A stretch of DNA of 64,000 bases, from NCBI GenBank assembly GCA_037833965.1, contig AP031355.1, forward strand, positions 11,371,501 through 11,435,500, written 5' to 3'. The position numbers and the translations under genes are program-made. Below the pieces are notes generated by a model, which did not search any database, was not told the DNA's origin, and was given only the letters and a program-made list of their open reading frames with translations. This DNA is from Marchantia polymorpha subsp. ruderalis (Eukaryota > Streptophyta > Marchantiopsida > Marchantiales > Marchantiaceae). Of the stretch, positions 12,599 to 22,827 are shown piece by piece; within the stretch, counting starts at the first letter, position 1; each line of letters begins with the position of its first letter.

Positions 12599-13967
12599 GA
12601 TAAGTCCCAATAAATAATTTATGTTATCATGAGATCTCATAAGACAATTTACTCCGTGTTATAGGACTATACATTATTCACTATTATTGAAAAGTATTAG
12701 TTTTCAATAACAACAATCAATGTTGTACAATAACATTACATAGCACTCAAATATGTTATTTGAATTTTATATTACTTGACATATTATTTTGTTATTTATT
12801 GTTGTGTTTTTTGATATCATTTTTAAAATATATCATCATCATATACATATCATAATAATAATTTAATATTATTATTATTAAATTTACTAATTTCAAAATT
12901 CTATCTTGTAATTTAAATTAAATTAGAAAAAAATCATCAATTGATGTGAAATAGACATTTATAATCTATATGCAATTTCAATTCAATATGTGATATTATG
13001 TTCCATGAACTTATAATTCATCCAGAATTCCAATGTCATGTTCTGATTATATATACACAATATTATATTATGAGACATGCATGGGTAAGTAAAACATCCA
13101 ATCCAATTATCCCACTACAATAAACACAACTCTTTAGATATTAATAGTGGCTCCGATTCCGGGTTCAAATCAGTGAGAGTATACTAATGACAATTAGAAT
13201 TGTAGATTTAAGAGTATTGTAATCAGGGACTGCATTCGGGTTCTCATTATATGTACTGCATCCGATTTGGAGATTACACGTTAAAATGTGATTCCGATGC
13301 GTTCTGTTCTAACAACACGTAAAAGGTTAACATTTGCCACTGCTCGACAATGTGTGCTGTGTGCATTTGGCCCGTGAGGGAGTCAAGATTTGCCTGAAGA
13401 TAAAATGTGTTTCGCAGTGTAGTCAGAAGATACTGTTCAAGTACTGGAGAGATCCAGCAGCAGATGACAGATAGACATTCATCGTCCCGTGCTTCTGATG
13501 CAAACGTCGGATTTCCGGAAAGCGTGAAATGAAAGGGGAGGGCGATAAGACAAACACTCACTGGATTGGCATTCGGAAATGGAGGGCAAAAGAGAAGCAT
13601 GGGACAAGAACGATCTAAAATGGAACCGGACTCCTTGATGTTGTCGTGATTCGAAACATGCGAGGAATCCATTTTTAGGACTCCTGCCTGACACATGAGA
13701 CCTAAAATTCGATGAAACATGGAGGAGTCCAGAGACACGACAGGGCTGCAGTTCTCCCAATCACGTACACATACTTATCAATCCCTTCACAGATGGCCCT
13801 ATTGACCTAGTTCGCTGAGGCAGATGCTAGATTCCACTCCAGCTGCTATGGCTATGAATCGCTTTGCTTAAAATATATGAGAGTACCGACCTCCTCCCTT
13901 GAGCTCTCAGAGATGCAGAAGAGTTCCGGTGACCAGCCGGGTTGTCATGTTCGCTTCCCGCCAGTCC
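12599..13967. other. AT-rich spacer, then BCCP 3' flank
   Basis: 12599-13130 is AT-rich and featureless. From about 13130 the composition becomes balanced up to the BCCP stop codon at 13968, so this part is probably 3' UTR and downstream flank of BCCP. A 154-codon open frame on the minus strand (13274-13738) lies inside it. Its product has no recognisable domain and I do not treat it as a gene. Confidence 0.45.
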
Positions 13968-14870
13968 TCATGGCTTTATAATGTACAGAGGTGATTCGAT
14001 CGAGACGGGCTTGCCATCTTCAGCTACGATTTCCAAGATGGTTCCCGACTGATCCGCCTCGATCTCATTCATAAGCTTCATAGCTTCGACAATGCAAATA
14101 ACCTGGCCCTTGGTGATTTTGTCGCCCACCTGGACGAACGCTGGCTCACCAGGTGCAGGACTTCTATAGAAGGTTCCGGCCATGGGCGACAGCATAGGGG
14201 GATACAGCGAGGCCGGAGCCACTTGTGGAGTTTCAGAAGCGGATTCGGGAGCAGGAGTTGCATCGGCCCAGGCAGGGCCTTGAGGTGCAGCAGGTGGGGC
14301 AAGGTACTCTGGGTAAGAAGTGTGCGCCATGACATGCGGCCCAGGAATCGATGATGGAGGAGGTGGCGGTGGTGGCAGCGCCTCCTTCTTCCTTATGACG
14401 AGTTCGTAATCCTTGTGCTTCATTTCTAGCTCGATAATGTCTCTCGAATCCACCAACCTCACCAAATTGGTTACATCGGCCATGAAAGAAGAAATCGAAG
14501 GATGGGTTTTGTTTAAAATCTTGGCCTCTGCTGATCTTTCCTCCTCGTCCGCGATGGAATCAGCATCCAGGCCGCCAGCGGAAGTGACGACGCCGTGGAC
14601 ATTGTTCAACCCAATCTGATTCACCGGGGAAGCACAATTAATTACTCGAAAGCCCTCAAGTTTCTTGGCCCTTCGAGACCGCCCGACGGAGCAAATGGGG
14701 GCCGACAGAGCGTTTGTGGAACGCAGGCTCAAGGTGGTGGCAAGTCGCGACAGCACGAGCCGCATTCCAGGTCTCCCAGAAGTAGATGAAAGAATCGCTC
14801 CAATCTTCCTGGCTTCTGCTGCGCCTGCCCCTGCCCCTACCAGACCCGCTGCTGCCTGTGCGTACGCCAT
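13968..14870 (-). CDS. BCCP: Biotin carboxyl carrier protein of plastid acetyl-CoA carboxylase
   Basis: This is the subunit of the plastid heteromeric acetyl-CoA carboxylase that carries the biotin group between the biotin carboxylase and carboxyltransferase sites, supplying malonyl-CoA for fatty-acid synthesis. The 300-residue product has an Ala/Arg/Ser-rich N-terminus suited to plastid import and a conserved middle segment around residues 127-162 with DIIELEMKHKDYELVIRKKE. A flexible Pro/Ala linker with a run of seven prolines comes next, then a C-terminal biotinyl domain from about 223 with SPMAGTFYRSPAPGEPAFV. The biotin site is VEAMKLMNEIEAD, with the modified Lys at 265. The gene is a single open frame with no intron. 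The start is the first Met of the frame and suits the expected length. Confidence 0.95.
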   Translation of the reverse strand: MAYAQAAAGLVGAGAGAAEARKIGAILSSTSGRPGMRLVLSRLATTLSLRSTNALSAPICSVGRSRRAKKLEGFRVINCASPVNQIGLNNVHGVVTSAGGLDADSIADEEERSAEAKILNKTHPSISSFMADVTNLVRLVDSRDIIELEMKHKDYELVIRKKEALPPPPPPPSSIPGPHVMAHTSYPEYLAPPAAPQGPAWADATPAPESASETPQVAPASLYPPMLSPMAGTFYRSPAPGEPAFVQVGDKITKGQVICIVEAMKLMNEIEADQSGTILEIVAEDGKPVSIESPLYIIKP

Positions 14871-16000
14871 CTTTACTTCCAGTTGCTCCCGTTCCTCTCC
14901 GCGATCCTGCTCACTCTTCCTTGTTTCTTAAACTTCAAGATTCAGCCTTCTGACCGACTTCCTCTCCGCCTGCATTCCTCCTGTCGCCGTGATCCTGCCA
15001 TTTCTTCCGTTTCTTGATGGCATGTGCAGTTGGCATGCGCCGGAGACGACGGGAGGAAATTGCCTCTCGTTTCTTTACTTTTCTCTCGACATTTCTCAAG
15101 TGCGGATCACAAACGCTGTCTCGTAATTATCGGCTCGAGCTCGAGCGCTTCTCTGATTCCTGTCAGAAGCATCTACCAAGAACAATCACAAATCATCCGC
15201 ATTTGCAGAGCGCCCTTTTTTCCACCGAAGCCTCGCTTGGCAAAGTTATGGAAGGAGACCAGTGCCCTTTGAAGGCTATCCGGTGTTCCAGTAGAATCCT
15301 CAAGAAATCTCTCCCCAATAATCCGATAAGAAAAATGCAACGAAAATCCAGTCGTGCTCGTCATCATGGGCATGCAATCGCCACGACCTTTTTGTCTACC
15401 CCGTACAGGAGCTCACACGTAGCTTTTGCTACTGTATTGAGGAGCTCCACTGCTGCCCAACATGTGCCCTGCCAAAGTCGCTTGCAACGCTGTGAAGTCA
15501 CAAGAGGGTGTCATGTACAACGTCGAATCACAGATCCAGATATTTAAGATTCGGCTTTCTTCCACAGCTTTCAGCAAGTGCATTTATGAAGTTACATCAC
15601 AGGCCTCTTCCAGTTCTCTCAGTGGCTCTGGGCTGGGATCTGGTCAGATCACGAAGACATTGCCTTTTCTCCGTAGGTTCCTTGTTGGCTATTACGTTTC
15701 GTTGTTCTCTGCAAATGTATTTTTATTGCTCATATCTGTGAGCTTCTCCTCGAGATTCTTAATGCTTCCGAACAGTCGACAATTGCAGGCAGGTACGTTA
15801 GATTTCGGAGATCAAACATTCAAACATTTCTTTCAGTAGAAGACATAAATGGCGGTTTTTGCAATATTTCTGATATCACACGTGAATTCTTCTAAAGCAT
15901 TCAACAAAACTTAGATGGACGAGGAACATAGACCTGCTTTATACCATTGGGAATAAATATATGCGCATTTTCTCTTCCAAGAAGAGAGATAGAACACTAA
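14871..16000. other. BCCP 5' flank, no further gene resolved
   Basis: 14871-15010 is CT-rich and probably holds the BCCP leader. The rest has gene-like composition and overlapping plus-strand open frames (15014-15547 and 15462-15839), but their products are basic, low-complexity and match nothing I know. A divergent transcript is possible but unsupported. Confidence 0.35.
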
Positions 16001-17844
16001 CTCTCTTCCTGTAGATGGTTCTGTAACGTTGAAGTAACTAGAAGTTTAAACATATATAATATCAACATAATATAACAATTTTACACTTCACAAAATACGG
16101 ATTATCTCATCTAGAATTTAATGTCTAACTCATGTAATCTTCTTTTAATTTTGAAAATTTTTCTTAGTATCTTTATTTTTTATTTCAAAAATTATCCCGT
16201 TATTCTAATTTTATCTGTTTATCATCTTTTTATCCGTGAAAATATTTTCCTGAAGTTTATGATCATGTGCCCCATGGCACTTAATCATGATACTCCATAT
16301 ACAATAATTGGATAACTGATTATTATTTTATTTCTTCACAAATACAACCTAATAAATAGGAGGTTGACATGCTTCCACCATTGAGCTATGCATACATAGT
16401 TACTTTGTGCTCCACCTAATGAAGAAAGTAGATGTTTCATGCTCAACGAAAAATTTCAAGTCTAAGTCTGGAGACGTATCTTGACTGATACTCGTCATAT
16501 CAGGTTATTCTCATATGAAAGTAAGGTGAAGTGAATTCCAGACTGAATACTTTGCTTCAAAAAGTTGAAAATCCTCCTTACAACAACATAAAGCTATAAT
16601 CATTATTGCCATCTATAGTTTCATTTACCTTCTCAACAATTACCTCAAATAAGTCAATTCCATAAATCATATGTGATGTCATCTCAATTTTTATTTTTGT
16701 GTTGATCGAACGGAATCCAAGGACCAATAACCTGAAGAAGCACTTTATAGAAGAGTGTTGGTTCTATGTCGTCGATTTTGTCATTATCATAATATCTTCC
16801 ATTATCTGCATAAGAAAAGTTCCATAATATAGTTACTAAATTAGATTGTTGAAGCTTTGCTTCTCTTCTCTGCTTGCCTGGTGATCATCGGCAGGAGCAA
16901 ATTAACATCTAAACAAGAAGACTTTTTCTTCTTCGAACATGTTACGTTTCTTCCTTCCTTTCTCAGTAACTACATCGATGGAGACAAACGAAGGGGCTTG
17001 CAAAGAGTGTGCTAATGGTAATTGTTATGGGTATTGAAACTGAAGTCACAAACATCGAAAAATAGACGAGATGTGAGACCTTGACTTCAAACTGACGTCT
17101 ATGGCTGGTACTTTGTACTTGACGAATCCAGTTTTCCAACTTTATGAAAGGATCACATTCCACCAATGATTGACAAGTTGGAGTCAAATGAAGATGCAGG
17201 AGTCATAAAGCCAACTGCATTTTCTCCGGTGGCTTTTTTGATTTTGGATGAAGGGTGTAAGCAAACTTCTCAAAGTTTCTTATTATCTGCTGCTACTTGA
17301 TAGCAAGTGTTACTTTCAAATTTCATTGGTGCAACTCTTGATCTAATGGCTCACAAGTCCATGCCTATAAAAGAGTCTAAAGTTGTACTGTTTTCAAATT
17401 ATTATGTGTAATGAGATATCTTATTCTTTACTAAATAATCACTGCAAAAAAATATGTAAGGTACTACTAATACCTTAGATATCAAATGAGCTTTGTAAAT
17501 GACATAGCATTGGCATGAAAAATAATAATTTGGTTCTTTAAATATCAAATGTGTATGAAAATTGATAGTAACAAACAAAATAAACATGAAGCTATCAATC
17601 AGATCATATATATGTTTTAAGAATTTTCTTTTATGAAATAATAAAAATAAAATGATTTAAAAATTACATTAAATTGAAGATTCTTCTATGGATGATTAAA
17701 CTATATGATGGTATGATTGTGCATTCTGCATATCATCAAGGCTATTTTAGGATTCTTGATAGTGCCACATTTGTTACATTCCAGAGTTTTTTTTGTTCAT
17801 TTTCTACATAAGTGTACCATTTTTCATGGGCAATAATAATTTTT
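16001..17844. other. AT-rich intergenic DNA
   Basis: Mostly AT-rich with no dominant open frame. A short segment near 16850-17230 is less AT-rich and may be a retroelement remnant, but I could not assign a domain. No gene called. Confidence 0.4.
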
Positions 17845-17931
17845 CCGGGTTTGAAGAAGCTCCGAAGAAAGTCAGGTTAGAGAGCCGTGTGATGGGCGAC
17901 TATCCCGTACGGTTCGGAGAGCACTTAAACA
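17845..17931 (+). mobile_element. Organelle-type group II intron fragment with intact domain V
   Basis: 17882-17915 is exactly 34 nt and folds as group II intron domain V. There is a 9-bp lower helix starting GAGCCGT and closing ACGGTTC, a 2-nt CC bulge at 17905-17906, a 5-bp upper helix, and a GCGA (GNRA) tetraloop at 17896-17899. The catalytic triad AGC is at 17883-17885. The flanks (GAAGTCAGGTT-like upstream, GGAGAGCACTTAA downstream) resemble plant mitochondrial introns as I remember them. No intron ORF or exons remain. The likeliest origin is mitochondrial DNA copied into the nucleus (NUMT). Confidence 0.85.
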
Positions 17932-18865
17932 TTGTAAAATTGAATAAATTGGATATGTTTGACGGAGCCATATGTATTATGATTAAAGTTAGATTTATAC
18001 CTAAGATGATGAAGCACTTGATATAATTGAGAATGTTAGATACAACGGAATAAATAAACATATAGATATATATATATATATATGATGTAGAATCATTTTT
18101 TGAAAAAATTTATTATTCATTTTTTATATATGATTATTTAAGGTTTACATGGTACTATTTTCTCACAAAAAATTTCAAGTCTTTGCAACGTTTAATAGTT
18201 GAAGTGCACGAGTGAAGATTTAGAGTGAGAATAAAGTGAAAAAGTTCAAAATGGAGAGGTAAAAATTCTAATAATGACGGAAAATATCGTTTCAATTAGC
18301 TTGGAAGGTATTGTAAAGACGAGTAGAGTACTCGTCATTTCACAACTATTTACACTTCAAAGCAAAATGACTTTGCTGATCTACTCAATAGGACGGTGTT
18401 GAAAAATTGTAGAGTATGTTGAGTCAACCTCGTATACTATACAAATTTGGACTTAAACCATCAATACTATGGTTTATTTGATAAATATTTATATTTCAAC
18501 TACAATTGATTTCTTATCATAGTGTATGCTAAGTCACACACGGATGGCTAATTAGAATGAATTAAGAGTCTTTAGATGTGATTCATATTTTTTCACTTGG
18601 AAAAAAAATAGTTCCATGTTGAAGCTATTAAATGAAATTTTCTTGGATATGCTACCATTGGAAAGCTTATAGATTATAAAATCCCGTAACTTGTGAGATA
18701 ATTGTTGGTAGAATTTTATTTTCAATGAACCAAAAGTAATAAAAAAAAGGGAAAAAATGTTTACACTTCTGCTACTAACATGGACAAATTTTTCTTCCCG
18801 ATACTATTGAATGAGAAAGATTAGTTATTATATATTTAATAGCATGTCACAAGTAGAAAATCCTA
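17932..18865. other. AT-rich DNA between intron fragment and copia remnant
   Basis: AT-rich with a (TA)n microsatellite near 18066-18083. No gene or domain seen. It may include decayed 5' parts of the copia element that follows. Confidence 0.45.
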
Positions 18866-20530
18866 TGAGGAGCAACTCAAGAAGCAAGCAATCGTTGTTG
18901 AACTCTTGATTATAGCCCTAGAAGATCAAGATCAAGCTGAAACAACTTCTATAAGATTTTCAAGTAGATTTAGGAGAGCTTTTGAAAGATATGAAATATG
19001 GGTCAAATTTTCTTTGCTTGAAGATAATGATATTGTTACATAGCAAAAAAATGATGATGGTTTGATGTTAGAAGAAGTCTCAACTTCTTTGTATAATGAA
19101 ACTTGAGCTTGTGAAGCCAAGTTTGAATGAAATGTTGACATTAACAAAGATGCAATTACTTGAGTACAATGAGACAATTGAACTGGTGTAACATCTTGAA
19201 AATCAATCTATTGTGAATTGCAAATGGGTGTAAAAGTTGAAAGATGATTCAAAAGAGGAGTATAAAAAACTTCATAAAGAAAGTCTAGTAGCCATAAGAT
19301 ACACACGAGAAAATGATTTGGATTACAATGGGGTGTTTTTTCAATAGCTAAACAATCTACAATTCGGCTGATTTATGCAATGATGACGTGTTTTAGATCA
19401 AATGGATGTTGTTATAGCCTTTCAGCATAAGACATTGGTGGAGATAATCTAAATGAGACAATTTCAAGTATTTTCTTAAAATAGCAAAGAGATATGGATG
19501 TGTAGACTACTTAAATCTTTGTACAAATTGAAGCAATCTCTCAACAATGAAATAAGTGTTTTGATGAATGTATAGAAGCACTTGGATTTGCACGGAGCAT
19601 CTATAATCAATGTGTTTATATGAAACTTGTTAGCAATTCCACTTTTGATTATCTCATCCTAATGTTTAATGATGATATGTTTATTCTTGCTAAAAAATAA
19701 TTCAATATCGATAAGTTCAAAGCTCAATTGGATGATGAGTTTCGGATGAAAAATCTAGTCAAAACGAAGAAGATTATTGGCATGGATATCAAGGAAAATA
19801 TCAATCAAGCTTTGATTAAATTAAATCAAGTACATTGAGCAAGTGCTTGCAATATTCAACATGACACATGTAAAGCCGTGAATGTCTCATTGTCAACTCA
19901 TACCAAGCTTTTTAATGTTCAATGTACTATTTCAGATGACTATAAAGATGTCATGTACAAAATTCTTTATGATAAGGGAGTATTAAGATTTATCTACTTG
20001 ATGATTTGTATTAGACCAGAGCTATAATCAAAGTAAATATATACATGTGCAATCCAAATAAGATACGTTGGGAGGCCGTTATTTGAATTCTTAGATACCT
20101 AAAAAATTCAAATTATGTGGAATTATTATGTGATGATAATTTAGAAAAATCCAAATTCTTGATAGACTTTGTAGATGCTTATCATGGACAAAATTAAAAC
20201 AAGAAAAGTCTACAAAAGAATATGTCTTCACACTCGAGGTGAATGCATTTGTTTGATATCTACTTTGCAAAGATGCATTTTTTTTAGTCAACAACAAAAG
20301 CGAATTATATGACAGCAGTGTAATCTACAAAGGATGCAATTTAATTGAACAAGCTTATTACAAAATATGGGATCAAAAACATATATGGTTAGTCTTCATT
20401 GTTATAGTTGAATTGTCATTCATCTTATCACTAATCAAATTATGGATCGTAGAGTTAATCACGTCGAATACAATTTTCTTTGGGAAGCAATGTTAGAGAA
20501 GATGATTGACCTAGTCAAATTGCTAGAGTT
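18866..20530 (+). pseudogene. Decayed Ty1/copia polymerase (reverse transcriptase and RNase H)
   Basis: Pieces of copia Pol appear in the correct order but in shifting frames. They are a linker ending FERYEIW near 18950-18985, the RT start KSLVAIRYTREN then LDYNGVFF near 19285-19340, DQMDVV near 19400, and LLKSLYKLKQS near 19510. These are followed by a segment ending FNDDMFILAKK near 19660-19700, KLDDEF-type FKAQLDDEFRMKNL near 19720, and RNase H-like sequence to about 20520. Several frameshifts and stops make it non-functional, and the active-site YVDD reads FNDD. LTRs were not found with confidence; the 3' one may lie just past 20490. Confidence 0.8.
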
Positions 20531-22121
20531 GCACTTGAGTTTTCAAACAATATATAGTTGTAGTTAGGATTTCTACTCTATGAGGAGAGTGATCGAAACT
20601 CATCTCAAAACTTCTAGCTCATTTTTACGAAATCGCTTCAAGAGAGTACTTGTAATCACGCTGGCTATGGAGATGAAGTAAAGCTTCTTGATTATTGTTT
20701 TTCCTTGTACACGATGATTGAGAATACAAGGTAATTTCTGACATTTTTCAAATGTTGATGTATACTAAAAGAAATATATGTGTCTTTTGAAAGTATCATT
20801 TAATTCAGAATTTAAAATGGGCATGAATCTTATATAAATTCAATATTATAAACATGATTAAACATATGGTATAAAGGCCATATGTTTTGAATCCATTCAT
20901 TATTTGTAAATAAATGCAAGAAAGAAATACATAACTTACAAAAGTAAGATAAGAGTTATGTAGCTTTGATGTAATCTCCAACATGTATCAATAATTCATC
21001 CAACAAGATTGAAACTATCATGTGGTTGAGTCTAGCAAAGGCTTTTTTACATCATAAGGTACAAACTCTTCATACTTAGTAATTCAATATTATACTTATA
21101 TACTTTTTATAACAATGTTACCAAAAATCTCTCAAATCTCTATAATTACAAGAGAACAAATATTTAAATAAATATTTATTCAATTGAAAATAAGAAAATA
21201 ACATTCTAATGTAGACATAATATCAAATCAATCATTTAAAAAAAATATATTTCATGGAGTAAATGCATGAGCTACAAAATAAGTAAGTGTAGATTTAAGA
21301 TGTATGATGTTACAAAGCTCTAAATTATAACATGATTGGGATTCTAATTGATCACATGATTTTGTAGTTACATCAAGAAATATCAATAAAACTATGAACT
21401 TAATTTGAATGAATCTCAAAGTGATACTTCTGATGTAATGGATGTATACACATGACTATATCAAATGGTCTAGTCATAATGTTTGTGTAAAAAGCTCTAC
21501 ATAACTGTTTGAGGCAAGAATTAAAAGACAAGTATCTATAACAAAACACTTAGACAACACAAAACAAACAGAAGTATCACATAATACTCCAAATTTTCTG
21601 CTCATATATACAATTGCACATCCCTATAACATCCTACCTCGAATAACAAATGCTAACTTTCAAGACATTTAGAATCCCAAAACCGTCATAACTTTGTATT
21701 TAAATGTTTTTTCATTTTCCAATCAAATTGTATTCGAAGCACTGCAGGAAAACATAAGCGGTAGGAACCTCTCATATTCAAACACAATAATTTGAAATCC
21801 AAGAAGCAGGCAATATAGTAATGTTTCTGAACATAGTTCTCCATTGTCTTTAAAGTGGGTAACCACGGAAACTAATCGAAGAATCAATATAACTTATTTT
21901 CACTACCAAGATTCGTCACAATATATGCTCAAAGTGATAATATTCTCCGCATCCTACAGATATACTTTCTCCCATTAGCTGTAATTTAGTCAATTGGAGC
22001 CATCAGTAACCACGAGATAGTGTTCACTTCTGAGTATCAAAACTCCAAGTAGCAAATCCATACCAAAAACAAAATCCAATGAGAATTTGCGCCTAACGAA
22101 AATAGTAACATATAAAAACAA
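20531..22121. other. AT-rich intergenic DNA
   Basis: AT-rich, short open frames only. It probably includes decayed 3' sequence of the copia remnant. Nothing else supported. Confidence 0.45.
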
Positions 22122-22827
22122 AAATTGTTAAATACACCACACTTTTTATTAAATACACAACACACCACACCTCTCTATCAGATTACTGCATCGGGTACCC
22201 ATACCCGAAACCCGAACCAAACCCGCCCGAACCGATGGGTATGGTTCGGGTTTGGACCAAGCTAGAAAGGTCCGGTTCGGTTTCGGGTTGGACTTTTCTT
22301 AATATGGTTTAGAAATAGGGTTACGTTTAAAAATGTAAATTAGGGTTACTCTGTACAAAGGTCGTGGAGTATTTTTTGATTTGACACAGTGCTAATCGCA
22401 CTTGTTCTCTTCGTCCATTACTCTCGAGGTTTCTCATAGGTGACAATGACAATTGAGATGAGTTCATTCGGGTCCAGTCGGGTATCAATTCATAGGCGAC
22501 TTGGGTTCGTTTCGGGTTTCGGTTTTGTCCCTTTGGATATCGTTCGGTTCCGGGTACCACAAGCGGAGAATACGTGGGCATGGATCTGGTTCGGGCATGC
22601 TTTTGAGGTGTGATGCAGTACTCGGCTCTCTATCCCAACACTACTCACTCTCACTCCCCCACAACATCTATCCCTCCTTGAGGCCTTGGTGGGGCCGGAT
22701 CGATCTTGCCGCCTCGTAACGCCCCGAGGGAGCAGACACTCTTTTCCGCCGTATCCCCAGCACCCTACCCCCCTGCTTGGAAGGGTGTGTGTGTGTTTAG
22801 TAAAAATTGTGGTGTATTTAACAATTT
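22122..22827. mobile_element. Non-autonomous DNA transposon with long terminal inverted repeats
   Basis: The left end reads AAATTGTTAAATACACCACA and continues into an A/C-rich tract to about 22170. The right end at 22784-22827 is its inverse complement, with a GT-rich tract then GGTGTATTTAACAATTT. The arms match over about 44 bp with a few differences, giving an element of about 706 bp. The interior is GC-rich with many CCCGAACC / GGTTCGGG words on both strands and has no transposase. Target duplications cannot be fixed because both flanks are A-rich. The superfamily is unknown. Confidence 0.75.

Noticed and set aside
13274-13738. 154-codon minus-strand open frame below BCCP
   Set aside because: It lies in the likely BCCP 3' flank, is rich in Ser/Leu/Cys with no domain, and has no splice or start context to support it.
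15014-15839. Overlapping plus-strand open frames divergent from BCCP
   Set aside because: Basic, low-complexity products in two competing frames with no family match. More likely upstream DNA than a gene.
16362-16400. Minus-strand TAGCTCAATGGTGGAAGC resembling an organelle tRNA D-arm
   Set aside because: No anticodon or T-arm follows, and stems do not form.
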